Assembly (NCBI GenBank): GCA_020637775.1
Contig: JACKJV010000003.1
Location: 186,001 to 250,000, forward strand
Reading direction: 5' to 3'
Length of the DNA: 64,000 nucleotides
Source: Brucellaceae bacterium
GTDB taxonomy: Bacteria > Pseudomonadota > Alphaproteobacteria > Rhizobiales > Rhizobiaceae
Positions 18,992 to 29,122 of this stretch are shown piece by piece. How positions within the stretch are numbered: the first letter of the stretch is position 1; every line of letters starts with the position of its first letter. Below the pieces are notes generated by a model. It did no database searches and was not told the DNA's origin. It saw only the letters and a list, made by a program, of their open reading frames with translations. The position numbers and the translations under genes were made by a program.

Positions 18992-20284
18992 ATGTCCGAT
19001 ACGCGCGCTTTCTTTTCCGCCCCGCTGGAAGAGATCGATCCGGAAATCTTCGGAGCCATCCGCGACGAGCTTGGCCGCCAGCGCCATGAGATCGAGCTGA
19101 TCGCCTCAGAGAACATCGTCAGCCGTGCGGTGCTGGAGGCGCAGGGCTCGATCATGACGAACAAGTATGCCGAGGGCTATCCGGGCAAGCGCTACTATGG
19201 CGGCTGCCAGTTCGTCGATGTTGCAGAGACCCTGGCCATCGAGCGCGCCAAGACGCTGTTCAATGCCGGTTTTGCCAATGTCCAGCCCAATTCCGGCTCG
19301 CAGATGAACCAGGCCGTCTTTCTCGCCCTGCTTCAGCCCGGCGACACCTTCATGGGTCTCGACCTCAATTCCGGCGGTCACCTGACCCACGGCTCCCCGG
19401 TCAACATGTCGGGCAAGTGGTTCAACGTGGTCTCCTATGGCGTGCGCCAGGAGGACCACCGCCTCGACATGGACGACATCGCCGCCAAGGCCGAGGAATA
19501 CAAGCCCAGGCTCATCATTGCCGGCGGCACAGCCTATTCGCGCATCTGGGACTGGAAGCGCTTCCGCGAGATCGCCGATTCCGTCGGCGCCTACCTGATG
19601 GTCGACATGGCGCACATCGCCGGTCTTGTCGCCGGCGGCGTGCATCCCTCGCCGGTGCCCCATGCCCATGTGGTCACCTCCACCACGCACAAGTCGCTGC
19701 GCGGGCCGCGCGGCGGTCTCATCCTCACCAATGACGAGGCCATCGCCAAGAAGATCAACTCGGCGGTGTTCCCCGGCCTTCAGGGCGGGCCGCTGATGCA
19801 TGTCATCGCCGCCAAGGCCGTGGCCTTCAGGGAAGCGCTGGAGCCGGGCTTCAAGGACTACGCCGCCAGTGTCGTGGCCAATTCCAAGGCGCTGGCTGCC
19901 TCGCTCAAGGGCAACGGTCTCGACATCGTTTCCGGCGGCACCGACAACCACTCCATGCTGGTTGACCTGCGTCCGAAGAATGCCACCGGCAAGCGCGCCG
20001 AGGCGGCTCTGGGCCGCGCCAACATCACCTGCAACAAGAACGGCATCCCCTTCGATCCGGAAAAGCCTTTCGTCACCTCCGGCATCCGCCTCGGCACGCC
20101 GGCCGGCACGACGCGCGGCTTCGGCGAAGCCGAATTCACCGAGATCGGCAACCTGATCTCGGAAGTGCTCGACGGGCTCAAGGCGGCCAATTCCGATGAG
20201 GGCAACGCGGCCGTGGAAGCCGCTGTGCGCGACAAGGTCGTCGCCATGACCGGCCGCTTCCCCATGTATCCCTACCTGGGCTGA
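18992..20284 (+). CDS. glyA: Serine hydroxymethyltransferase
   Basis: 430 residues from the ATG at 18992, which has a Shine-Dalgarno AGGAAGGGA (18974-18982); an upstream in-frame extension to 18896 has none. GlyA interconverts serine and glycine while loading tetrahydrofolate with a one-carbon unit, using PLP. Hallmarks are [33 protein letters not shown], and the PLP lysine K234 in [12 protein letters not shown]. The order glyA-nrdR-ribD is the standard rhizobial arrangement. Confidence 0.97.
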   Translation: MSDTRAFFSAPLEEIDPEIFGAIRDELGRQRHEIELIASENIVSRAVLEAQGSIMTNKYAEGYPGKRYYGGCQFVDVAETLAIERAKTLFNAGFANVQPNSGSQMNQAVFLALLQPGDTFMGLDLNSGGHLTHGSPVNMSGKWFNVVSYGVRQEDHRLDMDDIAAKAEEYKPRLIIAGGTAYSRIWDWKRFREIADSVGAYLMVDMAHIAGLVAGGVHPSPVPHAHVVTSTTHKSLRGPRGGLILTNDEAIAKKINSAVFPGLQGGPLMHVIAAKAVAFREALEPGFKDYAASVVANSKALAASLKGNGLDIVSGGTDNHSMLVDLRPKNATGKRAEAALGRANITCNKNGIPFDPEKPFVTSGIRLGTPAGTTRGFGEAEFTEIGNLISEVLDGLKAANSDEGNAAVEAAVRDKVVAMTGRFPMYPYLG

Positions 20285-20321
20285 TCGGCCGCCGCCATTC
20301 CCAAACCGGTCGAATCCGGCT

Positions 20322-20354
20322 AAAGCCTCGCGGTGTCGTACCGCGAGGCTTTTT
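20322..20354 (+). terminator. Terminator of glyA that overlaps the nrdR translation start region
   Basis: A perfect 13-bp stem (AAAGCCTCGCGGT 20322-20334, ACCGCGAGGCTTT 20340-20352) with a 5-base loop is followed by TT. Only one base separates the T-tract from the nrdR ATG at 20356. The nrdR Shine-Dalgarno GAGG (20345-20348) lies inside the descending arm. Confidence 0.85.
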
Positions 20355-20355
20355 C

Positions 20356-20835
20356 ATGCGCTGCCCCTATTGTCAGTCCGAAGACACCCAGGTGAAGGAT
20401 TCCAGGCCCGCCGAGGATGGCGCCGCGATCCGCCGCCGCCGCGTCTGCCCGGATTGCGGCGGCCGCTTCACCACGTTCGAGCGGGTGCAATTGCGCGACC
20501 TCGTCGTGGTCAAGCGCTCGGGCCGCAAGGTGCCCTTTGACCGCGACAAGCTGATGCGTTCCTTCGATATTGCGTTGCGCAAGCGCAATGTCGATCCGGA
20601 CCGTGTCGAGCGCGCCGTCTCCGGCATCGTGCGCCAGCTTGAAAGCTCAGGCGAATCCGAGATCAAGGCCGACGAGATCGGCCAGCTTGTCATGGAGGCG
20701 CTGAAGGCGCTCGATGACGTGGCCTATGTGCGCTATGCATCCGTTTACCGCAACTTCCGCGAAGCGCGCGACTTCCAGGAACTCCTCGGTGAACTGGGCG
20801 GTGAGGATGCGGCCGCGCCGGAAAGCGGGAGATAG
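20356..20835 (+). CDS. nrdR: Transcriptional repressor NrdR
   Basis: 159 residues. A zinc ribbon at the N-terminus uses C3, C6, C31 and C34 (MRCPYC; CPDCGG), followed by an ATP-cone domain (about 49-139). NrdR represses ribonucleotide reductase genes when the ATP cone reports high dATP. Its start codon directly abuts the glyA terminator hairpin, and the only Shine-Dalgarno (GAGG, 7 bases upstream) is inside that hairpin, so initiation may be held down in read-through transcripts. The following ribD starts 5 bases after its stop. Confidence 0.96.
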   Translation: MRCPYCQSEDTQVKDSRPAEDGAAIRRRRVCPDCGGRFTTFERVQLRDLVVVKRSGRKVPFDRDKLMRSFDIALRKRNVDPDRVERAVSGIVRQLESSGESEIKADEIGQLVMEALKALDDVAYVRYASVYRNFREARDFQELLGELGGEDAAAPESGR

Positions 20836-20840
20836 CGTCC

Positions 20841-21962
20841 ATGCCGGTTTTGTTCGCGCCCGGTGAGGCGGCAGACCGGCGCTTCATGGCCGCTGCCATC
20901 CGCCTGTCCCGCAAGCATCTGGGCCTGACCGGCACCAATCCCTCGGTCGGGACGCTGATCGTGCGGGATGAGGGGGCCGGACCGGTCATCGTCGGCTCCG
21001 GTGTCACGGCGCTCGGCGGCCGCCCCCATGCCGAACCGCAAGCCCTGGAAGAGGCAGGCGGAAAGGCCCGTGGCGCCACCGCCTATGTCACGCTGGAGCC
21101 CTGCGCCCATCATGGCCGAACCCCGCCCTGCGCCAACGCGCTCGTTGATGCCGGCATCGCCCGCGTGGTCATCGCAGCCAGCGATCCCGATCCCCGCGTG
21201 TCGGGCAAGGGCGCGGCCATTCTGCGCGCCGCCGGACTGCAGGTCACCGAAGGCGTTCTGGCGCGCGAAGCGGCCGATCTCATGGCCGGTTACCTGATGC
21301 GGTCCTCGTCCATGCGGCCGGAAGTCACCTTGAAACTGGCGGTCTCCGCCGATGGCATGATCGGGCTGGAAGGGCGGGGCCAGATCGCGATCACCGGCGA
21401 GATCTCCCGCGCCCAGGTCCATGCGCTGCGCGCCGGGACGGATGCCATTCTCGTCGGCGCCGGCACGGCCGCTGCCGACGATCCGGAACTGACATGCCGC
21501 CTGCCCGGCATGGAAGACCGTTCGCCCATCCGCATCGTGCTCGACAAGGGGCTGCGCACACCGGTTTCCTCGCGCCTCGCCCGCTCGGCGCGCACCGTCC
21601 CGGTCTGGATCGCCGCGGCGGCGGACGCGAACGCGCAACGGCGCGCGGCGCTGGCTGATTGCGGCGTCGACTTTCTCGCCGTCGATCTGATGAATGGCCG
21701 CATCTGCCTGCCCGAACTCATGGAAGACCTGGCCGCGCGCGGCATTTCGACCTTGTTCGTGGAGGGCGGCGCTGTCACGGCGCGCCGGTTCCTTGACGAA
21801 GACCTGGTCGACCGCATCTGCATTTTTGAAAGCCGGATGCGGATCGGCATGGGCGGCGTGCGCGCGCCGCTGACACCAGCCACCGTGCCGCCGGCCTTTG
21901 ATCTGCACCGGCAGGCACAATTCGGGCAAGACACCTATCGCGAATGGACGAGGGCACGCTGA
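20841..21962 (+). CDS. ribD: Riboflavin biosynthesis deaminase/reductase RibD
   Basis: 373 residues, bifunctional. The N-terminal deaminase domain has zinc ligands H63, C88 and C97 with catalytic E65 (HAEPQAL; EPCAHHGRTPPC). The C-terminal reductase domain (about 150-365) contains VTLKLAVSADGMI and FVEGGA. It performs the second and third steps from GTP to the lumazine precursor. Translationally coupled to ribE by a TGATG overlap at 21960-21964. Confidence 0.95.
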   Translation: MPVLFAPGEAADRRFMAAAIRLSRKHLGLTGTNPSVGTLIVRDEGAGPVIVGSGVTALGGRPHAEPQALEEAGGKARGATAYVTLEPCAHHGRTPPCANALVDAGIARVVIAASDPDPRVSGKGAAILRAAGLQVTEGVLAREAADLMAGYLMRSSSMRPEVTLKLAVSADGMIGLEGRGQIAITGEISRAQVHALRAGTDAILVGAGTAAADDPELTCRLPGMEDRSPIRIVLDKGLRTPVSSRLARSARTVPVWIAAAADANAQRRAALADCGVDFLAVDLMNGRICLPELMEDLAARGISTLFVEGGAVTARRFLDEDLVDRICIFESRMRIGMGGVRAPLTPATVPPAFDLHRQAQFGQDTYREWTRAR

Positions 21963-22579
21963 TGTTTACCGGAATTGTCACCGATGTGGGTACCGTTGAG
22001 CGGGTCGAGCCGCGCGCCGGCGGCGTGCGGCTTCGCATGGCGACATCCCACGATCCGGCGACCATCGACATCGGCGCGTCCATCGCCCATGCCGGTGTCT
22101 GTCTCACCGTCGTCGCCTTGCCGGAACCGGGCGATGCGGAACGCTGGTACGAGGTCGAGGCCTGGGAGGAAGCCCTGCGCCTGACGACCATCGGCGGCTG
22201 GAAGCCGGGCACGCGTGTCAATCTGGAACGGGCGCTCAAGGTGGGCGATGAACTGGGCGGCCACATCGTCTCCGGCCATGTCGACGGCATGGCTGCGATC
22301 CTTGCCCGGCAGGCGGAAGGCGACGCCGTGCGTTTCACCCTTGAGGCGCCCAGCGAATTTGCCCGCTTCATCGCGCCGAAAGGATCGGTCGCGCTGGATG
22401 GCACGTCCCTGACGGTCAACGGCGTGGATGGCAACCGTTTCGACGTGCTGCTGATCGACCACACGCTGGGCGTGACGACATGGGGCGAGCGCCAGCCGGG
22501 CGACAGGGTCAATCTTGAGGTCGACACCATGGCGCGTTATGCGGCGCGGCTTGCGGATGCGGACAAAGCGTCCTATTGA
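21962..22579 (+). CDS. ribE: Riboflavin synthase, alpha subunit
   Basis: 205 residues starting at [10 protein letters not shown]; the ATG at 21962 overlaps the ribD stop by one base. Two lumazine-binding beta-barrel repeats are visible (residues 1-97 and 98-200; the second includes SGHVDGMA). The enzyme dismutates two lumazines to riboflavin and a pyrimidine. Its C-terminal helix ([13 protein letters not shown]) mediates trimerisation in the family. Confidence 0.94.
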   Translation: MFTGIVTDVGTVERVEPRAGGVRLRMATSHDPATIDIGASIAHAGVCLTVVALPEPGDAERWYEVEAWEEALRLTTIGGWKPGTRVNLERALKVGDELGGHIVSGHVDGMAAILARQAEGDAVRFTLEAPSEFARFIAPKGSVALDGTSLTVNGVDGNRFDVLLIDHTLGVTTWGERQPGDRVNLEVDTMARYAARLADADKASY

Positions 22580-22632
22580 CGCCTCGCGCCCGCGCGCCTG
22601 AAAGTCCTGTACCCTGTTGGAGCTCCCGGTCC

Positions 22633-23070
22633 ATGGCGAAAGCCCCCCATCTCCTCGTTGTCGAGGCCCGTTTCTACGATGAACTGTCCGATGCCTTGCT
22701 GGAAGGCGCCACCGCAGCCCTCGAAGCGGCCGGTGCGACCTGGGATGTCGTGACGGTCATGGGTGCCCTGGAAGTGCCCGGTGCCATCGCGCTCGCAGCC
22801 AAGGGCAAGAAGACCTATGACGGCTACGTCGCGCTCGGTGTCGTCATCCGGGGCGAGACCTACCATTTCGACATCGTCGCCAATGAATCCTGCCGCGCCA
22901 TCATGGACCTGACCGTCGACAAGCGTCTGGCCATCGGCAACGGCATCCTGACCACCGAGAACGGTGACCAGGCCTGGGCGCGGGCGCGCAAGTCCGAGTC
23001 CGACAAGGGCGGTTTCGCCGCCCGTGCCGCGCTCGCCATGATCGACCTGAAAAAGACGTTCGGAGCCTGA
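22633..23070 (+). CDS. ribH: 6,7-dimethyl-8-ribityllumazine synthase
   Basis: 145 residues from the ATG at 22633 (GGAG at 22619-22622); an in-frame extension upstream to 22576 is unlikely because it lacks family similarity. Catalytic H78 is in [11 protein letters not shown], and the [13 protein letters not shown] loop binds substrate. This position in the ribD-ribE-nusB cluster matches RibH1 of Brucella rather than the isolated RibH2. Confidence 0.94.
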   Translation: MAKAPHLLVVEARFYDELSDALLEGATAALEAAGATWDVVTVMGALEVPGAIALAAKGKKTYDGYVALGVVIRGETYHFDIVANESCRAIMDLTVDKRLAIGNGILTTENGDQAWARARKSESDKGGFAARAALAMIDLKKTFGA

Positions 23071-23073
23071 ACC

Positions 23074-23571
23074 GTGACTGACGAAAACGGCAAGCCGCAA
23101 CGCGAGACCAAACCTGCCAACAAGCGCGGCGCTGCCCGCCTTGCCGCCGTGCAGGCCCTTTACCAGATGGATGTGACCGGCGTCGGCCTGCTGGAAATCG
23201 CCTCGGAATACGAGAGTTTCCGGCTTGGCAAGGAAGTCGACGGCGATCTCTACCGCGATGCCGACCCGCAATGGTTCCGCATGATCATTGCCGGGGTGGT
23301 GGACAACCAGCGCCAGATCGATCCGGTGATTCACCAGAGCCTGCCCGAGAGCTGGCCTCTTTCGCGGGTGGATTCCACGCTGCGCGCCATCCTGCGCGCC
23401 GGTGTCTTTGAACTGATGAAGAAGCAGGATGTGCCGATCGCGGTGATCGTCACCGAATATGTCGATATCGCCAAGGCCTTCTACGAGGCCGAGGAACCCG
23501 GCCTCGTCAATGCGGTGCTCGACCGGGTTGCCGGGCGGGTGCGCACGGACACGAAAGGCAGGGCGAGATGA
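23074..23571 (+). CDS. nusB: Transcription antitermination factor NusB
   Basis: 165 residues starting with GTG at 23074, only 3 bases after ribH; the sequence reads MTDENGK. The all-helical NusB domain (about 20-155) has [37 protein letters not shown] and [10 protein letters not shown]. NusB pairs with NusE/S10 in rRNA antitermination. The C-terminus overlaps the following MFS gene by ATGA; thiL, usual here, is missing. Confidence 0.94.
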   Translation: MTDENGKPQRETKPANKRGAARLAAVQALYQMDVTGVGLLEIASEYESFRLGKEVDGDLYRDADPQWFRMIIAGVVDNQRQIDPVIHQSLPESWPLSRVDSTLRAILRAGVFELMKKQDVPIAVIVTEYVDIAKAFYEAEEPGLVNAVLDRVAGRVRTDTKGRAR

Positions 23572-24785
23572 CGACTGCACTCGAGCGGGAAGCCCGCCGG
23601 ACGGCGCTGATCCTGGCCGCGGCGCAATCGGTTGTCGGGGCGGCGGCGCCGGTTGCCATCTCGATGGGCGCGTTGACCGGCGTCTACCTGCTCGGCCCCG
23701 ACAAGTCGCTCGCCACCGCTCCGGTCACCGGCTACAATCTCGGCGTGGCGCTGGGCGCGCTGCCGGCAGCGGCACTCATGCGCGCGGTCGGCCGCCGCTA
23801 CGGGTTCATGTCGGGCGCATCCATCACCGCGCTTGGCGGCGCGCTGGCCGCGCTGGCCATTTTCCAGGGGTCTTTCTGGGCCTTCGCCGCTTGTCTCGTT
23901 CTCGTGGGCCTCGGCGGCTCCTTCGTGCAGCAATACCGCTTCGCAGCCGCCGACAACGCGCCGCATGCCTTCAAGCCGAAAGCCATTTCCTGGGTGCTGG
24001 GCGGAGGGGTGTTCGCTGCCATCATCGGCCCTCAAATGGTGATCTTCACGCGTGATGCGTTTGCGCCGGTGAGCTTTGCCGGCGCCTATGCCGGCATCAT
24101 CGCACTGGGCCTGCTCGGCGTCCTCGTGCTCTCCTTGCTGCGCCTTCCCCGCGATCAGGTGAGCGACCCGACCGTGCTTGAGGACGCTCCGGCCCGGCCG
24201 CTGTCCGTCATCATGCGCCAGCCGCGCTTTGCCGTCGCGCTGGTTTGCGCCATCGGGTCCTATGCCCTGATGAGCTTCGTGATGACCGGCGCACCGCTGG
24301 CCATGGTGGGATGCGGCTTCACGCCGGACGAGGCCACGCTCGGCATTTCCTGGCATGTGATGGCCATGTTCGCGCCCTCTTTCTTCACAGGCCGGCTGAT
24401 TGCCCGCTTCGGCAAGGAAACGATCGTGGCCACCGGCATGGTGCTGCTGATCGGCTGCGCCATCGTGGCCCTGTCCGGCATCGCGCTCTGGCAGTTCTGG
24501 CTGGCGCTGATCCTTCTGGGTGTCGGCTGGAATTTCGGCTTCATCGGCGCCACGGCCATGGTGGCGGAAACCTATACCGCCGCCGAGAAGAACAAGGTCC
24601 AGGGCGCCCATGACTTCATGCTCTTCGGCACCGTTGCCTTCGCGTCGCTGATGTCCGGCCAGGTCTACAATGCCGGTGGTTGGGACATGCTCAACTGGAT
24701 CATCTTCCCCGTTGTGCTGTTCTGCCTCGTGGCCCTTGGTTTCCTGCTCGTCCTGCGTGAACGCGGCGGCGAAGCGATCTCCTGA
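23568..24785 (+). CDS. MFS transporter
   Basis: 405 residues with about 12 hydrophobic helices. The ATG overlaps the nusB stop. The loop 2-3 signature is present as [18 protein letters not shown]. An MFS protein at this place, before hppA, recurs in rhizobia; the substrate is unknown. The helix-5 region has GPQMV and no sugar or drug signature stands out. Confidence 0.85.
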   Translation: MTTALEREARRTALILAAAQSVVGAAAPVAISMGALTGVYLLGPDKSLATAPVTGYNLGVALGALPAAALMRAVGRRYGFMSGASITALGGALAALAIFQGSFWAFAACLVLVGLGGSFVQQYRFAAADNAPHAFKPKAISWVLGGGVFAAIIGPQMVIFTRDAFAPVSFAGAYAGIIALGLLGVLVLSLLRLPRDQVSDPTVLEDAPARPLSVIMRQPRFAVALVCAIGSYALMSFVMTGAPLAMVGCGFTPDEATLGISWHVMAMFAPSFFTGRLIARFGKETIVATGMVLLIGCAIVALSGIALWQFWLALILLGVGWNFGFIGATAMVAETYTAAEKNKVQGAHDFMLFGTVAFASLMSGQVYNAGGWDMLNWIIFPVVLFCLVALGFLLVLRERGGEAIS

Positions 24786-24870
24786 CAGCAGTCCTTGCCA
24801 TGCAAGGCGAAAAAGGTGAGTGCCGCCCGCATTTCGTGAGGAAAGCGGGGCATAGCGTCTTTTTGCGTTC

Positions 24871-24899
24871 TTGACGCGCCTTGAGGCGAAACGCATGAT
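24871..24899 (+). promoter_or_regulatory. hppA promoter
   Basis: TTGACG (24871-24876), 17 bases, CATGAT (24894-24899) is a good housekeeping promoter about 100 bp before the hppA ATG. The Shine-Dalgarno GAGGAGGAAG precedes the start. Confidence 0.6.
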
Positions 24900-25000
24900 C
24901 CGCCCCGGTCCCGCGGAGCCAGGCCTGTCCTGGCCCGGGAAATTGTCACGGGCCGGCTTCGGGGGTCTCGCAGGCCGGCCATGAGGAGGAAGTTCTTTCA

Positions 25001-27139
25001 ATGACCATGCTTTACCTTGTCATCGCATGCGGACTCCTGTCCGTTGTTTATGCGATCTGGGCAACCCAGTCGGTGATGGCCGCCGACCAGGGCAATGCCC
25101 GCATGCAGGAGATCGCTGGCTATGTGCGTGAGGGTGCACAGGCCTATCTCACCCGTCAGTATACGACCATCGCCATCGTCGGTGCGGTCGTTTTCGTCCT
25201 GGCCTGGCTTCTGTTGTCCGGCACGGCGGCCATCGGTTTCCTGATCGGCGCCATCCTGTCCGGCGCGGCCGGCTTCATCGGCATGCACGTGTCCGTTCGC
25301 GCCAATGTGCGCACGGCGCAGGCCTCGGCCAATTCGCTGGCCGGCGGCCTCGACATCGCCTTCAAGTCGGGCGCCATCACGGGCATGCTGGTTGCCGGCC
25401 TCGCCCTGCTCGGCGTCTCTGTCTATTACTGGATCCTGGTCGGCCCGATGGGCTATGCCTCCGGCGACCGCACGGTCATTGACGCCCTTGTCGCACTCGG
25501 TTTCGGCGCCTCGCTCATCTCCATCTTCGCCCGTCTGGGCGGCGGCATCTTCACCAAGGGCGCCGACGTCGGCGGCGACCTCGTGGGCAAGGTCGAAGCC
25601 GGTATTCCGGAAGACGATCCGCGCAACCCTGCCACCATCGCCGACAATGTGGGCGACAATGTCGGCGACTGCGCCGGCATGGCTGCCGACCTGTTCGAGA
25701 CCTATGCGGTGACGGTCGTCGCCACCATGGTGCTCGGCGCCATCTTCTTTGCCGGCAGCGAGGTCCTCTCCTCGGTGATGATCTATCCGCTGCTGATCTG
25801 CGCCATGTCGATCATCACATCCATCATCGGCACCTTCTTCGTGAAGCTGGGCGCCAACGGCTCGATCATGGGCGCGCTCTACAAGGGCCTGATTGTCACC
25901 GGCCTGCTGTCCATCGTCGGCCTTGGCATCGCCAACCAGTTTTCCATCGGCTGGGGTGACCTGACCACGACCAATGGCGCGGTGCTCAACGGCACCAACC
26001 TGTTCATCTGCGGCATCATCGGCCTCATCGTCACGGCGCTGATCGTGGTGATCACGGAATACTATACGGGCACCAACAAACGCCCGGTCAATTCCATCTC
26101 CCAGGCCTCGGTCACCGGCCACGGCACCAACGTCATCCAGGGCCTTGCCATCTCGCTGGAATCGACGGCCCTGCCGGCCATCGTCATCGTCGGCGGCATC
26201 ATCGCCACCTTCCAGCTTGGCGGCCTGTTCGGCACCGGCATCGCGGTCACCGCCATGCTCGGCATTGCCGGCATGATCGTGGCTCTCGATGCTTTCGGCC
26301 CGGTCACCGACAATGCCGGCGGCATCGCCGAAATGTCAGACCTGCCGCCGGAGGTTCGCCAGACCACCGACGCGCTGGATGCCGTCGGCAATACCACCAA
26401 GGCCGTTACCAAGGGCTACGCCATCGGCTCGGCCGGTCTCGGCGCGCTGGTGCTCTTCGCGGCCTATTCCTACGACCTGCAGTTCTTCACGCAGAATGCG
26501 GAACAGTATCCGTACTTCGCCGATATCGGCCAGGTCTCGTTCGAACTGTCCAATCCCTATGTCGTTGCCGGCCTGATCTTCGGCGGTCTCATCCCCTACC
26601 TGTTCGGCGGCATTGCCATGACGGCGGTGGGCCGCGCCGGCGGTGCGGTTGTCGAGGAAGTGCGCAGGCAGTTCCGCGAGAAGCCGGGCATCATGGAAGG
26701 CAAGGAAAAACCGGATTACGGCCGTGCCGTCGACATGCTCACCCGTGCGGCGATCAAGGAAATGATCATCCCGTCGCTGCTTCCGGTGCTGGCGCCGCTG
26801 GTGGTCTATTTCGGCGTGCTGCTGATCTCCGGTTCCAAGGCATCCGCCTTCGCCGCGCTCGGTGCCTCGCTGCTCGGCGTGATCGTCAACGGCCTGTTCG
26901 TCGCCATCTCCATGACCTCGGGCGGCGGCGCCTGGGACAATGCCAAGAAGTCCTTCGAGGACGGCTTTGTCGACAAGGATGGCGTCAAGCACGTCAAGGG
27001 TTCGGAAGCCCACAAGGCCTCCGTCACCGGCGACACGGTGGGCGATCCCTACAAGGACACCGCCGGTCCGGCCGTCAACCCAGCCATCAAGATCACCAAC
27101 ATCATGGCCCTGCTTCTGCTCGCCGTCCTGGCGCACTGA
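25001..27139 (+). CDS. hppA: Proton-translocating membrane pyrophosphatase (K+-independent type)
   Basis: 712 residues, about 16 membrane helices. It couples PPi hydrolysis to proton export. Catalytic motifs are [47 protein letters not shown], given here by name only in part (about residues 186-232; [10 protein letters not shown]), and DNAGGIAEM with later [10 protein letters not shown]. The segment [14 protein letters not shown] places a lysine where K+-dependent enzymes have alanine, so a K+-independent H+ pump is expected. The pump supplies a proton gradient and removes PPi. Ends at a strong terminator. Confidence 0.95.
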   Translation: MTMLYLVIACGLLSVVYAIWATQSVMAADQGNARMQEIAGYVREGAQAYLTRQYTTIAIVGAVVFVLAWLLLSGTAAIGFLIGAILSGAAGFIGMHVSVRANVRTAQASANSLAGGLDIAFKSGAITGMLVAGLALLGVSVYYWILVGPMGYASGDRTVIDALVALGFGASLISIFARLGGGIFTKGADVGGDLVGKVEAGIPEDDPRNPATIADNVGDNVGDCAGMAADLFETYAVTVVATMVLGAIFFAGSEVLSSVMIYPLLICAMSIITSIIGTFFVKLGANGSIMGALYKGLIVTGLLSIVGLGIANQFSIGWGDLTTTNGAVLNGTNLFICGIIGLIVTALIVVITEYYTGTNKRPVNSISQASVTGHGTNVIQGLAISLESTALPAIVIVGGIIATFQLGGLFGTGIAVTAMLGIAGMIVALDAFGPVTDNAGGIAEMSDLPPEVRQTTDALDAVGNTTKAVTKGYAIGSAGLGALVLFAAYSYDLQFFTQNAEQYPYFADIGQVSFELSNPYVVAGLIFGGLIPYLFGGIAMTAVGRAGGAVVEEVRRQFREKPGIMEGKEKPDYGRAVDMLTRAAIKEMIIPSLLPVLAPLVVYFGVLLISGSKASAFAALGASLLGVIVNGLFVAISMTSGGGAWDNAKKSFEDGFVDKDGVKHVKGSEAHKASVTGDTVGDPYKDTAGPAVNPAIKITNIMALLLLAVLAH

Positions 27140-27162
27140 ACAGGCCTATCCGGTTGAAAAAC

Positions 27163-27194
27163 GAAACCCCGCGGAGCGATCCGCGGGGTTTCTT
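27163..27194 (+). terminator. Strong intrinsic terminator after hppA
   Basis: A perfect 13-bp stem (27163-27175 with 27180-27192) capped by a GCGA tetraloop, 24 bases after the stop. The downstream T-run is short (TTTCTTC). Confidence 0.85.
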
Positions 27195-27251
27195 CATTTG
27201 CGAAACGGAAACAGACCGCGGCAATGTGGTTCGCCGCAGGAAATCCGCCGG

Positions 27252-27749
27252 TCAGGTTCCCGGCAGGCGGGCTGGGGCCCGGCCAAGCCCGGTCAGCATC
27301 TGGCCGATGAACGAGGTCTCGCGGCTGGCGACCGGCGTCGTCCGTGACATGAAGTCGAACACCTTGCCGTCCTGCAGGCCGTAATTGGCGATACTCGCCA
27401 CGCGTCCGTCCTCACCGAAGAAGATGGTGAGGATGCGCTGATCCACAAGGCGCGGCTTCATGAAGGCAACCGGGCGCTGGCGCTTCTGCGAAATGTAGTA
27501 GAACACCTCGTTCTCGAAGGTCGAGGTGGTCGAGGGCGTGCCCAGTGCCAGCAGCACCTGCTCGCGCGACGATCCCACCGGCACCAGTTCGAGCGCCTGC
27601 TCATCCATCACGTAACCCTGTGTCAGGGTCTCGGAAGGCGAAAGGGTCTGGCTTGCATTGCAGCCCGCCAGGACGGCCAGCGAAGCCACGCCTGCGGCCA
27701 CCAGGGCCGCGCGCATGGGCGGAAGGGTCTTGAATTCACAGGAACGCAA
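27252..27749 (-). CDS. bamE: Outer membrane protein assembly factor BamE (OmlA/SmpA family lipoprotein)
   Basis: 165 residues. The N-terminal lipobox is LAVLAGC with the lipidated Cys near residue 30; the start could be Met12 (base 27716) just before the signal. The SmpA/OmlA fold spans about 50-130 with VPVGSSREQVLLALGTPS and a KRQRPVAFMKPRLVDQRI-type strand. BamE helps the BAM complex insert outer-membrane beta-barrels. Divergent from the cytochrome-bc1 chaperone gene. Confidence 0.9.
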   Translation of the reverse strand: MRSCEFKTLPPMRAALVAAGVASLAVLAGCNASQTLSPSETLTQGYVMDEQALELVPVGSSREQVLLALGTPSTTSTFENEVFYYISQKRQRPVAFMKPRLVDQRILTIFFGEDGRVASIANYGLQDGKVFDFMSRTTPVASRETSFIGQMLTGLGRAPARLPGT

Positions 27750-27898
27750 CGCAATCTCCTTCGTTGGGCCCGCAAGGTGAAATCTGGCGGACGGGGCGCT
27801 TCACTTGCTTGCGCCCGTGTCGAAACTCGGTAAACCAGCTTGCGCGCCGATGCAACCGGCCCGCTCGGCCAGACCGGGCCAATCAGGAGAGCAAGCCC

Positions 27899-28453
27899 AT
27901 GTTCGCAAGCCTGTTCAGCCGCAAGGCCAGGGCCAATCACGATCTGACGGACGGCCTTTACGGGCAAATCGTGGCAGCCGCGCGGCAGCCGCGATTTTAT
28001 GCGCAATGGGATGTGCCCGACACGCCGCTAGGCCGGTTCGAGATGATCGGCCTGCACATGTTTCTGTTCCTGCGGCGGGTGCGCGGGCGCGGAGAAACGC
28101 TCGATGCGGTGGCGCAGGACGTCACCGACATCTTCTTCAAGGAGGTTGACCACTCGCTGCGCGAGCTGGGCATCGGCGACACTTCGGTTCCCAAGCGCAT
28201 GAAGAAGCTGGCCCGGATGTATTTCGGCCGTCTCGATGCCTATGAGAAAGCGCTCGGCGAGGGCGATGCCGCGGCGCTGGCAATGGCGCTTCAGCGCAAC
28301 GTCCGCCCCGAGGCAGCCGAATGGCCGCAGGCAGGCGAACTGGCCCGCTACGTCCTGGCCGCCGAAGCGGCGCTGGCCGCCGAAAGCGATGAAACCCTAT
28401 TGTCCGGACAGGTGATTTTTCCCGATCCCGCTCAACTGGAGGCGAACCGATGA
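27899..28453 (+). CDS. Ubiquinol-cytochrome c chaperone family protein
   Basis: 184 residues from the ATG at 27899 with AGGAGAG 13-7 bases upstream. The family (UQCC1/CBP3-like) is recognised by ARQPRFYAQWDVPDTPLGRFEMIGLHMFLFLRR (about 24-58; quoted only as its start and end define it) and GDTSVPKRMKKLARMYFGR. Mitochondrial homologues help assemble cytochrome bc1. The stop overlaps the DUF177 gene by ATGA, so the two are coupled. Confidence 0.88.
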   Translation: MFASLFSRKARANHDLTDGLYGQIVAAARQPRFYAQWDVPDTPLGRFEMIGLHMFLFLRRVRGRGETLDAVAQDVTDIFFKEVDHSLRELGIGDTSVPKRMKKLARMYFGRLDAYEKALGEGDAAALAMALQRNVRPEAAEWPQAGELARYVLAAEAALAAESDETLLSGQVIFPDPAQLEANR

Positions 28454-29004
28454 TTTCCACTGGTCCCAGAAGCCCCGTTTCCTTCGCCGTCCATGTCGCG
28501 CGCCTTCCCGAAAAGGGCCTGCCGGTTTCCTTTGCCGCCGATGAGGAAAGCCGCGCCGCCCTGGCACGGGATCACGACCTGGAGGAAGTCCGCGCCTTTT
28601 CCTTCGATCTTCTGGTGACGCGATGGAAGAAGGATGGCGTGAAGGTGACCGGCAAGGTGACGGCCGATATCGTGCAGCTTTGCGTGGTGACGCTGGAGCC
28701 GCTGGAAAACCGGGTGGAAGCCAAAATCGAGGCGCTTTTCGTTCCTGAAGGGTCGAGCCTTGCCCGACCGTACGACCCATCCGGCGAAATCCTCGTCGAT
28801 GCCGAGGGCGAGGATGCGCCGGAACCGTTTTCCGGTGATTCGGTGGATGTCGGTGCGGTGGCCGAAGAGCATTTCGAACTGGCCATCGATCCCTATCCGC
28901 GCAAGCCCGATGCCCGGCTGCCCAGGGACGTGGAGCCGCAACCGGAAGACAAGCCAAACCCCTTTGCCAGGTTGGCCGCCCTCAAGGATGGGGGCAAGCA
29001 ATGA
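28450..29004 (+). CDS. DUF177/YceD domain protein
   Basis: 184 residues. The YceD/DUF177 domain covers most of the chain, with the conserved LCVVTLEPL motif (about residue 78) that carries a cysteine. In plants and bacteria this family is linked to 23S rRNA accumulation and often lies next to rpmF. Here it is coupled to the upstream chaperone by ATGA and followed by plsX. The C-terminus is acidic and proline-rich. Confidence 0.85.
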   Translation: MISTGPRSPVSFAVHVARLPEKGLPVSFAADEESRAALARDHDLEEVRAFSFDLLVTRWKKDGVKVTGKVTADIVQLCVVTLEPLENRVEAKIEALFVPEGSSLARPYDPSGEILVDAEGEDAPEPFSGDSVDVGAVAEEHFELAIDPYPRKPDARLPRDVEPQPEDKPNPFARLAALKDGGKQ

Positions 29005-29122
29005 ATTCCGCCGAGGTCTAAAAAGCACCTGTGCCCATTGTGCGGGCGCCCAAAACCGCTATTTTCGCCGGACTTGCAAGACCGGCCCGCGAGAGGCCGG
29101 ATCGTGACGGGAAAGAGAACGC

